Source: Hyphomicrobiales bacterium
GTDB lineage: Bacteria > Pseudomonadota > Alphaproteobacteria > Rhizobiales > Xanthobacteraceae
DNA: 64,000 nucleotides
Assembly: GCA_017305555.1 (NCBI GenBank)
Contig: JAFKKM010000021.1
Coordinates: forward strand, 1 to 64,000
Reading direction: 5' to 3'
Position 1 is the first letter of the stretch. Every line of letters begins with the position of its first letter. A program made the position numbers and the translations under genes. The notes under the pieces are model-generated. The model saw only the letters and a program-made list of their open reading frames with translations, was not told the origin of the DNA and did no database searches. Positions 26,945 to 35,147 of this stretch are shown here, one piece after another.

Positions 26945-27448
26945 CTATTCGGCGGGCAGGATCGCCAGCGTGATCGTGTTTTCCTTCATACCGCTGACTT
27001 GAACGACAAACGGACTTGCCGCCAGATCGAATTTCATCGTCTTGCGGATACCGGCGCAATCGGTCGCGCCGCTAAAGGCTTTCGGCTTCAAATAGCGCCC
27101 CTCCTGCACCACGTCGATCCATGCGCCGGCAGAGATACTGATCGAATAGGTTCCGGCCGGCAGCGATGTTTTGACGTCGAGATATCCGGCGAACGTCCCC
27201 TCCGCCGCTGCTCGTTCGGGAGGAGACGGCAATCCGGCGTCGCCAACCGGCCTCAGCGTCAGGATCGCCGCGACAGGAAGCGGATTTGTCACAGTGGCGC
27301 CCGAAACCAACGCTGCCCGGGTGGGCGCAGTCAGCGCCGCGCGCTCCCGTTCGATCGGCCATTTGAACTTGTCGCAACCGCTCGGCTCGGCCGAAAAGGC
27401 CGGAGCGGTCACCGCGACCATCAGGGCGAGGACAACGAGGCTTCGCAT
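26945..27448 (-). CDS. Exported protein of unknown function in the molybdate locus
   Basis: Protein of 167 residues that I do not recognise. A clear signal peptide (MRSLVVLALMVAVTAPAFSA) is cleaved after residue 20. The mature part has exactly two cysteines, C25 and C131, a likely disulfide in the periplasm, and mostly beta-strand-like segments (GTYSISISAGAWIDVVQEG, SPFVVQVSGMKENTITLAIL). It starts 2 bp after the stop of the molbindin gene, so it is made with it, and modA follows on the same strand. Context suggests a periplasmic accessory of molybdate uptake or sensing (inference). It is not a recognisable binding protein. Confidence 0.75.
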   Translation of the reverse strand: MRSLVVLALMVAVTAPAFSAEPSGCDKFKWPIERERAALTAPTRAALVSGATVTNPLPVAAILTLRPVGDAGLPSPPERAAAEGTFAGYLDVKTSLPAGTYSISISAGAWIDVVQEGRYLKPKAFSGATDCAGIRKTMKFDLAASPFVVQVSGMKENTITLAILPAE

Positions 27449-27450
27449 CG

Positions 27451-27660
27451 TCAGTCCACCGCGATCATGACGTCCGACGCCTTGATGACAACCGTGACAT
27501 GGCCCTTTGCCTTGATGCCGAGTTCATCGACCGCCTCGTTTGTGATCGACGAAGTCACCGTCTGGCCGTTGCCGATATCGACCCGGACATGCGAGGTGGT
27601 GGCGCCTTTCGTGACTTCGACGACGGTGCCTTTGATCTGATTGCGAGCGCTGATACGCAC
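27451..27660 (-). CDS. mop: Free-standing molybdenum-pterin/molybdate-binding protein (molbindin)
   Basis: Single TOBE/Mop domain of 69 residues: RISARNQIKGTVVEVTKGATTSHVRVDIGNGQTVTSSITNEAVDELGIKAKGHVTVVIKASDVMIA covers the whole fold (piecewise motifs SARNQ, KGTV, ITNEA, VIKASDVM). Such proteins assemble as hexamers that bind molybdate or tungstate for storage or sensing. The start is GTG at 27660 with CGGGAGA 6 bp upstream; a longer upstream reading lacks family similarity. It is first in the molybdate cluster, whose ModC lacks this domain. Confidence 0.9.
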   Translation of the reverse strand: MRISARNQIKGTVVEVTKGATTSHVRVDIGNGQTVTSSITNEAVDELGIKAKGHVTVVIKASDVMIAVD

Positions 27661-27678
27661 GGCGGTCTCCCGTTGTGT

Positions 27679-27710
27679 TTCGAGATACTCGGTGTTGCGA
27701 GATGCTCGAA
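27679..27710 (-). promoter_or_regulatory. Imperfect palindrome upstream of mop
   Basis: Outer arms TTCGAG (27679-27684) and CTCGAA (27705-27710) are exact, and 10 of 13 arm positions pair overall. It is 19 bp upstream of the GTG of mop on the minus strand, a place where a molybdate-responsive repressor could act. It does not match the ModE consensus well. Confidence 0.3.
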
Positions 27711-27827
27711 TGGGGGCTGAACCGGGACCGCCATCCCTGTGAGGTCGCGCGCGTGACGGCATCGCGACAAAGACACCTTAACCCATTTCGAAACGACCAG
27801 ATAGTGGCCGCCGTGCCGCCACGCGCC

Positions 27828-28781
27828 TCAAGGCGCCTTCAGCACCAGCCGGCACGCCGGAGGCAATTCCGACAGCGTGATCTGATGCGGCGGTTTCGGC
27901 GGCTTCGGCCTCGGCTTCGGATGCAGCACCGCATCGCTGAACCAGTAAGCCAGATCGGAGGCCGCACATCCTTCGCTATCTTTTGGCGGCGTCTGCGGCG
28001 TGCACTCGCTGTTGCCGGCCGGGCAGGTAATACGAACATGGAAATGATAGTTATGGCCGTACATCGGCCGGACCTTGGAGAGCCAGCTCCGATTGCCCCG
28101 CGCCTCGCGACACAGGGCCTTCTTGATCGCAGCGTTGACGAAAATGCGCTCGACGCGCGGCTCCAGCGCCGCGGCGCGGATCACGTCGAGATGATGCGGC
28201 GTCCAGACGCGCGGATCGATATCCAGCCGGTCGGTGCGCACCATGTCGACCGCCGACATCTCCTCGCGCTCGTTGCGCGACAGCATCCGGTTCGGCATCG
28301 GCGTCAGCCAGATGTCGGCATCGAGCCCGATCTGATGGCTGGCATGACCGGTGATCATCGGGCCGCCGCGTGGCTGCGCCATATCTCCGATCAAAAGACC
28401 GGGCCAGCCGGCGGCGCGATGCACCTTCGCCGACAGTTTTTCAACCAGCGCCACCATATCCGGATGCGCCCAGTTGCGATTGCGCGACAGTCGCATCACC
28501 TGCCAGGTCGGCCCGTTGACCGGGAGTTCCGCGCCGCCGGCGAGGCACCCCTTGGCATAGAAGCCGATCGCCTGCGCCGGCTGGTCGCTGGGCTTGATCT
28601 TGCGGCCGAACAACTGCTTGGCGGGCAGGTTCGGATCATCGGGATGGGCCAGCGGCGGCAGCGGCTTGGGATGCAGCGTGCCCTTGTCCTGCGCGCGCGC
28701 CGCGACAGGCGCCAACAGCGTCGCTCCGGCAGCAACACCCGACAACAGGAGACACGCGAGAATCAGGCGGCTCATCATCAT
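27828..28781 (-). CDS. mepA: Penicillin-insensitive murein DD-endopeptidase
   Basis: Periplasmic LAS-family metallopeptidase of 317 residues that cuts D-Ala-meso-DAP cross-links in peptidoglycan. A signal peptide (MMMSRLILACLLLSG...ARA) is followed by AKQLFGRKIKPSDQPAQAIGFYAKGCL, the zinc motif GHASHQIGLDADIW and YGHNYHFHVRI with further ligands, all as in MepA. Six cysteines in the mature part fit the family's disulfides. Three consecutive ATG codons begin the gene; the first is listed. Monocistronic, downstream side facing mop. Confidence 0.93.
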   Translation of the reverse strand: MMMSRLILACLLLSGVAAGATLLAPVAARAQDKGTLHPKPLPPLAHPDDPNLPAKQLFGRKIKPSDQPAQAIGFYAKGCLAGGAELPVNGPTWQVMRLSRNRNWAHPDMVALVEKLSAKVHRAAGWPGLLIGDMAQPRGGPMITGHASHQIGLDADIWLTPMPNRMLSRNEREEMSAVDMVRTDRLDIDPRVWTPHHLDVIRAAALEPRVERIFVNAAIKKALCREARGNRSWLSKVRPMYGHNYHFHVRITCPAGNSECTPQTPPKDSEGCAASDLAYWFSDAVLHPKPRPKPPKPPHQITLSELPPACRLVLKAP

Positions 28782-28990
28782 GTGCGGAGTATAGCCTAGA
28801 TTCGCGCGAGGTCTGTGCAGCGCACACAGCCGAAAGCAAGGTTGGAACGGCTCTTATCTTGCATCGCAAGACGATCGCGTCGGGTACGGGCGACGCCTGT
28901 GTCCCCGGCATTCGCCGGACGATCAATTGACAGTCCACGCTCCGGCCCGCTCTAATGCCGTCAAACAAAACATACCTGGGGAGGATGACG

Positions 28991-29986
28991 ATGAGGAAGC
29001 TGATCACTGTTTTGGCGGGAGTGGCCACCGTTGCCGCTTTCAGCATGGCGGCTCAAGCGCAGACGGTGCTCAAGGCATCTCACCAGTTCCCCGGCGGCAA
29101 GGGCGACCCGCGCGACGAAATGGTGCAGATCATCGCCCGCGACGTGAAGGCCGCCAATGTCGGCCTCGAAATCCAGGTCTACCCGGGCGCTTCGCTGTTC
29201 AAGGCGAACGAACAATGGAACGCGATGACGCGTGGCCAACTCGACATCTCCTCATTCCCGCTCGATTACGCCAGCGGCAAGATCCGCGCCTTCGGCGCAA
29301 CGCTGATGCCGGGACTGGTGCGCAACCATGAGCGCGCCGCCCGCCTCAACGATTCCCAGTTCATGAAGGACATCAAGGCGCAGATCGAGAAAGCGGGTGT
29401 CCTGGTGCTGGCCGACGCCTGGCTCGCCGGTGCCGTCGCCTCGAAGGACAAGTGCATCCGCAAGCCCGACGACATCAAGGGACTGAAGATCCGTTCGGCG
29501 GGCCCGACCTTCGCCGCGATGTGGCAGGAGGCAGGCGCATCGATCGTCTCGATCCCGAGCAACGAGGTCTACAACGCGCTGCAAACCGGCGTCGCCGACG
29601 CCACCGATACCAGCGCCGGCAGCTTTGTCTCGTTCCGTATCTACGAACAGGTCAAGTGCATCACCGCTCCCGGCGATAACGCTTTGTGGTTCATGTACGA
29701 ACCCGTTCTGATCTCGAAGAAGACCTTCGATAAGTTGACCAAGCCGCAACAGGACGCGCTGCGCGCCGCCGGCAAGAAGTCGCAGGACTACTTCGTGAAG
29801 GAGAGCAAGGGTCTCGACGACAAGCTGGTCAAGGTCTTCAAGGACCACAACGTCGAGGTGGTCACGCTGACGCCCGAGGAATACGACGCCTGGATCAAGG
29901 TCGCGCAGAAAAGCTCCTACGCCACCTTCGCCAAGGAAGTGCCGGACGGCAAGAAGCTGATCGACGAAGCGCTGTCCGTCAAATAA
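28991..29986 (+). CDS. TRAP transporter substrate-binding protein (DctP family)
   Basis: Periplasmic solute receptor of 331 residues. Signal peptide MRKLITVLAGVATVAAFSMAAQAQ, then VLKASHQFPGGKGDPRDEMVQIIARDV, GLKIRSAGPTFAAMWQEAGASIVSIPSNEVYNALQTGVADATDTSAGSF (the region around the carboxylate-binding Arg and the Asn/Glu clamp) and KLTKPQQDALRAAGKKSQDY. The ATG at 28991 leaves 7 bp to GGGGAGG; the ATG at 28985 is too close to it. Followed by dctQ and dctM. Substrate probably an organic acid, not identifiable here. Confidence 0.9.
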   Translation: MRKLITVLAGVATVAAFSMAAQAQTVLKASHQFPGGKGDPRDEMVQIIARDVKAANVGLEIQVYPGASLFKANEQWNAMTRGQLDISSFPLDYASGKIRAFGATLMPGLVRNHERAARLNDSQFMKDIKAQIEKAGVLVLADAWLAGAVASKDKCIRKPDDIKGLKIRSAGPTFAAMWQEAGASIVSIPSNEVYNALQTGVADATDTSAGSFVSFRIYEQVKCITAPGDNALWFMYEPVLISKKTFDKLTKPQQDALRAAGKKSQDYFVKESKGLDDKLVKVFKDHNVEVVTLTPEEYDAWIKVAQKSSYATFAKEVPDGKKLIDEALSVK

Positions 29987-30097
29987 CCGGACAATCCGTG
30001 CCGCGTGATATCAACCGATTCACCCGGCGCGGCTTGGAGGCGATAACATCGCCACAAGCCAGCGCCGGGGCGTGACCTCCCGTGCCGGAATCATCCG

Positions 30098-30616
30098 ATG
30101 GACCTTTATATTCGCGCCATCACACTGATCTCGAAACTGTGCGGCATCATCGCAGCGCTGCTGATCGCGGCTGCGGTGGTTGTCGTCTGCCACATGGTGT
30201 TCGTCCGCAGCGTGCTGAACCAGAACACGATCTGGCAGACCGACTTCACCACCTATAGCCTGATCGCCGCGACCTTCATCGGCGCGCCGTTCCTGCTGCT
30301 GAACCGGGGCCACGTTAATGTTGACGTCCTGCCACTTTATCTCGGGCAGACCGCGCGGTTCTGGCTGGCGCTCGCCGCCGGGCTGATGTCGTTCGCATTC
30401 TGCGTCACCATGACGGTGCTTGGTTCGGAATTCTGGTACGAGGCGTGGAGCAACAACTGGGCGTCCGACACGATGTGGCGCGTCCGGCTGTGGATTCCCT
30501 ACGCCGCGATGCCGATCGGCCTCGGCATCCTGTCGCTGCAATATGTCGCCAGCCTCTATAACCTGATCACCGGCCGCGAACCTCCCTTCGGCCTGACACC
30601 GAAGGAGACCACATGA
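30098..30616 (+). CDS. TRAP transporter small permease (DctQ family)
   Basis: Four-helix membrane protein of 172 residues. ISKLCGIIAALLIAAAVVVVCHMVFVRSVL, WQTDFTTYSLIAATFIGAPFLLLNRGHVNVDVLPLYL and WIPYAAMPIGLGILSLQYV are the usual DctQ segments. The stop overlaps the dctM start by 4 bp (ATGA), so the two subunits are translationally coupled. The gene follows the receptor gene by 111 bp. Confidence 0.9.
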   Translation: MDLYIRAITLISKLCGIIAALLIAAAVVVVCHMVFVRSVLNQNTIWQTDFTTYSLIAATFIGAPFLLLNRGHVNVDVLPLYLGQTARFWLALAAGLMSFAFCVTMTVLGSEFWYEAWSNNWASDTMWRVRLWIPYAAMPIGLGILSLQYVASLYNLITGREPPFGLTPKETT

Positions 30617-31935
30617 GCCCGGCAGTCCAAGGCACCATCGTCATCGTCGTCACCCTTGTCATTCTGCTGTCCGGCGCACCGGTGGCCTTCGCGCTCGGTG
30701 CGATCGCTCTCAGCTTCCTGGTCATCTTCCAGGGTGTCGATGCGCTTCAGGTCGCCGCAGAAACCTTCTACGGCAGCCTGCACGACTTCACGCTGGTCTC
30801 GATCCCGATGTTCGTGATGATGGGCGCAGCCATCGGCTCCTCGCCCGCGGGCAAGGATCTGTACGAGGCCCTCGACCGCTGGCTCTATCGCGTGCCCGGC
30901 GGGCTCGTGATCTCCAACATCGGCGCCTGCTCGATCTTCGCCGCGCTCACGGGTTCCTCTCCGGCCTGCTGCGCCGCCATCGGCAAGATGGGCATTCCCG
31001 AGATGCGCCGCCGCGGCTACCCGGACGACGTCGCCACCGGTGCGATCTGCGCCGGCGGCACCCTCGGCATCCTGATCCCGCCCTCGATCACCTTCATTCT
31101 GTATGGCATCGCGACGGAGACCTCGATCGGCCGGCTGTTTCTCGCCGGCGTTTTTCCCGGCCTCCTGCTGACCACGCTGTTCATTCTGTGGACGATGTTC
31201 ATCCTGTGGAAACGCGGCTTCCGCTCCCACGCGCTCGACTTCCGCTATTCGTGGCGCGAGAAATTCCAGTCGATCCCCAAGATCCTTCCGTTCGTGCTGG
31301 TGATCGTCGGTGTCATGTATACGCTCTATGGCGGCGTCGCGACGCCATCGGAAGCGGCCGGCGTCGGCGCAGCACTGTGCGTGATACTGGCCGTGATCAT
31401 CTACCGGATGTGGTCGCCGGACAAATGGTGGCTGATCCTCTACGACACCACGCGGGAATCCGTGATGATCCTGATGATCATCGCCGCCGCCGTGCTGTTC
31501 GGCTACATGCTGACCTCGCTGTATCTCACCCAGACACTGGCGCAGGCGATTGCCGACATGCACGTCAACCGCTGGGTGCTGATGTTCCTCATCAACGTCT
31601 TCCTGCTGGTGTGCGGCTTCTTCATTCCGCCGGCCGCGATCATCCTGATGACCGCGCCGATCCTGCTGCCGATCATCACGGCCGCCGGTTTCGACCCGAT
31701 CTGGTTCGGCGTCATTATCACCATCAACATGGAGATCGGGCTGATCCATCCGCCGGTCGGACTGAACCTCTACATCGTCAATTCGATCGCACCGGACGTG
31801 CCGGTGACCAAGATCATGTACGGCACCATCCCCTACGTGCTGTGCATGATGCTGGCCATCGTGATCCTGTGCGTCTTCCCGGAGATCGCGACCTGGCTGC
31901 CGGATGCCCTGATGGGGCCGGTGCGGGCCGGATAA
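30613..31935 (+). CDS. TRAP transporter large permease (DctM family)
   Basis: Na+-driven channel subunit of 440 residues with about 12 transmembrane helices. SIPMFVMMGAAIGSSPAGKDLYEAL, TGSSPACCAAIGKMGIPEMRRRGYPDDVATGAICAGGTLGILIPPS and MEIGLIHPPVGLNLYIVNSIAPDVP are the conserved DctM blocks. With the DctP and DctQ proteins it forms one complete importer. A hairpin follows the stop at 31949-31973. Confidence 0.93.
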   Translation: MSPAVQGTIVIVVTLVILLSGAPVAFALGAIALSFLVIFQGVDALQVAAETFYGSLHDFTLVSIPMFVMMGAAIGSSPAGKDLYEALDRWLYRVPGGLVISNIGACSIFAALTGSSPACCAAIGKMGIPEMRRRGYPDDVATGAICAGGTLGILIPPSITFILYGIATETSIGRLFLAGVFPGLLLTTLFILWTMFILWKRGFRSHALDFRYSWREKFQSIPKILPFVLVIVGVMYTLYGGVATPSEAAGVGAALCVILAVIIYRMWSPDKWWLILYDTTRESVMILMIIAAAVLFGYMLTSLYLTQTLAQAIADMHVNRWVLMFLINVFLLVCGFFIPPAAIILMTAPILLPIITAAGFDPIWFGVIITINMEIGLIHPPVGLNLYIVNSIAPDVPVTKIMYGTIPYVLCMMLAIVILCVFPEIATWLPDALMGPVRAG

Positions 31936-31948
31936 GCCGGTCACTCTT

Positions 31949-31973
31949 GCATCCGGGCAGATCGCCCGGATGC
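31949..31973 (+). terminator. Hairpin after dctM
   Basis: Perfect 10-bp arms GCATCCGGGC / GCCCGGATGC around a 5-nt loop, 13 bp after the stop. No T-run follows, so termination is uncertain. The 17-bp sequence CACTCTTGCATCCGGGC at its left also occurs at 54404-54420, so the element belongs to a dispersed family. Confidence 0.5.
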
Positions 31974-32059
31974 CCTGTTGACGACCTGCCATCCGCACTG
32001 GAAAGGCGAGGCTGCGGCGGTTAGGGTCCGGCGATCCCTCCGACCTGAAAGTTCTTGCC

Positions 32060-32623
32060 GTGTCCAATTCCGCTTCGCGTGCCCGCCTTGCCGACATCAT
32101 CTTCACCCGTTCCTTCGGGCGCGGCGAAATCACCTTGGCGTCAGGACGGAAGAGCGATTTCTACTTCAATCTGAAGCCGACCATGCTGGACCCCGAGGGC
32201 GCGGCGCTGCTGGCGGAACTGACCTTCGACGCGCTGAAGGATGACAAACTCGACTACGTCGGCGGCCTCGAGATGGGCGCGGTGCCGCTTGCCGGTGCCA
32301 TCGCGCAACTGTCGTGGCTCAAGAAAGCGCCGATCGCCGCCTTCTTCGTCCGCAAGAAGCCCAAGGAGCACGGCGCGCGGCTGGCAATCGAGGGGCTGAC
32401 CAAGACGGAAAGCCTGCGCGGCAAGCGCGTGGTGATCGTCGAGGATGTCACGACCACCGGCGGCTCCGCGATCAAGGCGGTGGAAGCGGTGCGCGACGCC
32501 GGCGCTGAGATCGCGCTGGTGTTCACCATGGTGGATCGCGACGAAGGCGCGACCGAAGCCTTTGCAGAGGCCGGCCTCACCTTTCGTTCACTGTTCAAGG
32601 CCTCCGAATTCCTCAATAGATGA
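32060..32623 (+). CDS. pyrE: Orotate phosphoribosyltransferase
   Basis: Pyrimidine biosynthesis enzyme of 187 residues converting orotate and PRPP to [65 protein letters not shown] (catalytic loop Lys/His) and the PRPP-binding motif [21 protein letters not shown] are present. The start is GTG at 32060. It lies between the TRAP genes and an antiporter gene without evident functional link. Confidence 0.95.
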   Translation: MSNSASRARLADIIFTRSFGRGEITLASGRKSDFYFNLKPTMLDPEGAALLAELTFDALKDDKLDYVGGLEMGAVPLAGAIAQLSWLKKAPIAAFFVRKKPKEHGARLAIEGLTKTESLRGKRVVIVEDVTTTGGSAIKAVEAVRDAGAEIALVFTMVDRDEGATEAFAEAGLTFRSLFKASEFLNR

Positions 32624-32677
32624 GCGCGATCCGCCGTTCGGCAGGTCGGCCTTCGATCCCAGGATAAGCAGCCACCC

Positions 32678-34111
32678 GTGTCCACGACATTCCGCTCAAT
32701 TTTCGCCGCCACACTTCCCGCTCTCGCTGTGCTGATCCTGACGGCTTGGCCCGATGCGGCCTATGCGGCGGACGGGCTCGACGGTACGAAACTGAGCTGG
32801 CTGTGGGCGCTGCCGTTCGTCGGCATCCTGCTCTGCATCGCGACCGGCCCGGTGTTCTATCCGCACGTCTGGGAGCATCATCTCGGCAAGTTCACCACCT
32901 TCTGGTCGGCGCTGGTCGTGGTGCCACTGCTGCTCACCACCGACCTGCATACGGTAACGACGACGCTGGCGCACACGGCGCTGCTCGAATACATGCCGTT
33001 CATCCTGCTGCTGTTGGCGCTGTTCACGGTGGCCGGCGGTATCTACCTCGAAGGCAACCTGCACGACAGCGTCTTCACCAACACCGCTCTGCTTGCTATC
33101 GGCACTGCGATCGCGAGCCTCGTTGGCACCACTGGCGCAGCGATGATCCTGATCCGGCCGCTGATCCGCGCCAACGACGACCGCAAGTACAACGCCCACG
33201 TCTTCGTGTTCTTCATCTTCCTGGTCTGCAACATCGGCGGCTCGCTGACACCGCTCGGCGATCCGCCACTGTTCATCGGCTTCCTCAAGGGCGTCGGTTT
33301 CTTCTGGACCACGCAACACCTGTGGCCGGAGACGCTCGCGGTGAGCGCGGTGGTGCTCGCCGTGTTCGTCGTCATCGACATCTTTGTCCGCCGCCGCGAA
33401 GGACGGCCGCGCCGCAGCGACCCGACACCTGACCAGCCGCTGAAGCTGCATGGCCTTGTCAATTTCGTGCTGATCGCCGTCATCATCGGCGCGATCCTGA
33501 TGAGCGCGCAATGGCGGCCCGGCGTGAGCTTCACCGTCGCCGGCGTGCATCTCGAATTGCAGGACCTGGCGCGTGATGCCATCTTCGTGTTGGTCGCCAT
33601 CGCCTCGATCATACTGACTCGCAAGGAAGACCGCGCTGCCAACGGCTTCAGTTGGGGGCCAATCAAGGAAGTCGCGATCCTGTTCGCGGGAATCTTCATC
33701 TGCATCGTGCCGGTGATGGCGATGCTGCAAGCCGGGTCGCACGGCGCGTTCAGCGCGGTGCTGAGCATGGTGACCCGCGCCGACGGCAGCCCGAACCCTG
33801 TAGCCTATTTCTGGCTGACCGGGACTCTCTCGTCGTTCCTCGACAACGCGCCGACCTATCTGGTGTTCTTCCAGATGGCCGGCGGTGATGCCGCCCACCT
33901 GATGACCGATCTGTCCCATGTGTTGGCCGTGATCTCGCTCGGCGCGGTGTTCATGGGGGCGATGACCTACATCGGCAATGCGCCGAACTTCATGGTCTAC
34001 GCCATCGCCACCGAGCGCGGCATCAAGATGCCGAGCTTCTTCGGCTACATGCTGTGGTCGCTCGCGGTGCTGCTGCCGGTCTTCATCGTGCTGTCACTGG
34101 TCGGCATCTGA
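32678..34111 (+). CDS. NhaD/ArsB-superfamily anion or Na+/H+ transporter
   Basis: Polytopic membrane protein of 477 residues with about 12 helices. Segments FVFFIFLVCNIGGSLTPLGDPPLFIGFLKGVGF and GTLSSFLDNAPTYLVFFQMAGG, with FMGAMTYIGNAPNFMVYAIATERGIKMP near the end, are the paired signature loops of the ion-transporter (IT) superfamily that includes NhaD, ArsB and CitM. The first 30 residues resemble a signal sequence. The start is GTG at 32678, 54 bp after pyrE. Annotated in relatives as a sodium:proton antiporter or citrate transporter; the substrate cannot be decided from sequence. Confidence 0.82.
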   Translation: MSTTFRSIFAATLPALAVLILTAWPDAAYAADGLDGTKLSWLWALPFVGILLCIATGPVFYPHVWEHHLGKFTTFWSALVVVPLLLTTDLHTVTTTLAHTALLEYMPFILLLLALFTVAGGIYLEGNLHDSVFTNTALLAIGTAIASLVGTTGAAMILIRPLIRANDDRKYNAHVFVFFIFLVCNIGGSLTPLGDPPLFIGFLKGVGFFWTTQHLWPETLAVSAVVLAVFVVIDIFVRRREGRPRRSDPTPDQPLKLHGLVNFVLIAVIIGAILMSAQWRPGVSFTVAGVHLELQDLARDAIFVLVAIASIILTRKEDRAANGFSWGPIKEVAILFAGIFICIVPVMAMLQAGSHGAFSAVLSMVTRADGSPNPVAYFWLTGTLSSFLDNAPTYLVFFQMAGGDAAHLMTDLSHVLAVISLGAVFMGAMTYIGNAPNFMVYAIATERGIKMPSFFGYMLWSLAVLLPVFIVLSLVGI

Positions 34112-34224
34112 CTCGCCGCTTACGGCTCATTTACCATCCCGCGATAAAGTTCCCGCCAGACAAAGCAGCGCGACCCGCGCTGCGCTGACGGCTGGAGTCC
34201 GCGTTGCGTACACACTTGCGTTCA

Positions 34225-34998
34225 ATGACCCGACGCGGCCGTGCGCTTCTCGCGGCTGTCGTGCTCGCGGTACCCGTCGCATGGGCTCCCCATCCTGCGT
34301 CCGCGCAGGGGTTGTTCGATTTCCTGTTCGGCGATGCGGCGAAGCCGCAGCAATCCGCGCCTTCCGGTTCCGCGAATTTCTTCGCCGATCCGTTCGGGCT
34401 CAACCAGCAGCCGAATGCCGCGCCACCGCGTCCCGTCGCCGCCTCGTCGGGCGGACGCGGCGGCACGTTCTGCGTGCGCACCTGCGACGGCAAGTATTTT
34501 CCGCTCTCCATTCGTGGCGGCGCGACGCCGGCGCGGATGTGCCAGGCGTTCTGCCCCGCCGCGCAAACCAGGATCTATTCCGGCAGCACCATCGACGGCG
34601 CAGTCGCCGGCAACGGCGAGCGCTATGCCGACAGCGCCAATGCCTACGCCTATCGCAAGGCGCTGAAAGCCGATTGCACCTGTAACGGACGCGATCCCGC
34701 CGGCCTCGCACAGGTCGACCTGTCGCAGGATCCCTCGCTCCGCTCGGGCGACGTGGTCGCGACCGCCGATGGTCTCGTTGCCTATACCGGCGTCCGGCTC
34801 GGCTCCGATCAGGCTCCGGATTTCGCGCCCGTCGCCAACTATCCCGGCCTCACCGCAAGCGTGCGCGCCAAGCTCGGCGAGATGAAAGTCGCTCCCGCCA
34901 GTGCCGACATGCTGAGCGAGGCAGCCACGCCGGCAATGCCGGACAATGCGGTGCAAGCGGCGACGACGCCGAAGGCGAAACGCACCGTCGTCAATTAG
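34225..34998 (+). CDS. DUF2865 domain exported protein
   Basis: Exported protein of 257 residues of unknown function, typical of Rhizobiales. Signal peptide MTRRGRALLAAVVLAVPVAWAPHPASA, a Pro/Ser/Ala-rich linker, then the DUF2865 core: GGTFCVRTCDGKYFPLS, ATPARMCQAFCPAAQTRIYSGSTID and KADCTCNGRDPAGLAQVDLSQDPSLRSGD, with six conserved cysteines. The C terminus is a low-complexity Ala/Pro/Thr tail. ATG 34225 directly starts the signal peptide; TTG codons at 34204 and 34216 are weaker choices. Monocistronic. Confidence 0.85.
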   Translation: MTRRGRALLAAVVLAVPVAWAPHPASAQGLFDFLFGDAAKPQQSAPSGSANFFADPFGLNQQPNAAPPRPVAASSGGRGGTFCVRTCDGKYFPLSIRGGATPARMCQAFCPAAQTRIYSGSTIDGAVAGNGERYADSANAYAYRKALKADCTCNGRDPAGLAQVDLSQDPSLRSGDVVATADGLVAYTGVRLGSDQAPDFAPVANYPGLTASVRAKLGEMKVAPASADMLSEAATPAMPDNAVQAATTPKAKRTVVN

Positions 34999-35020
34999 AA
35001 TGCATTCGATGAATCGTCTC

Positions 35021-35103
35021 CGTCATTGCGAGGAGCGCAGCGACGAAGCAATCCATAACTGATTCAGAAAAGACTGGATTGCTTCGCTTCGCTCGCAATG
35101 ACG
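35021..35103. repeat. Dispersed ~80-bp palindromic repeat, copy 5
   Basis: Begins CGTCATTGCGAGGAGCGCAG, contains GACGAAGCAATCCA and CTGGATTGCTTCGC, and ends CTCGCAATGACG. It lies between the convergent ends of the DUF2865 gene and the unknown gene at 35148. Confidence 0.8.
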
Positions 35104-35147
35104 GTATTTAAAGTTCCCCGAGCTATTCAATTTCCGCCCGTTGCGCT

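Noticed and set aside
30556-32133. 525-codon minus-strand frame opposite dctQ and dctM
   Set aside because: Its translation is dominated by Asp, Gln, Arg and His as expected for the antisense of membrane-protein codons, and the plus strand encodes complete TRAP permeases.
32696-33919. 407-codon minus-strand frame opposite the NhaD/ArsB-type gene
   Set aside because: Same antisense composition artefact; no domain, no ribosome-binding site, and the plus strand gene is complete.
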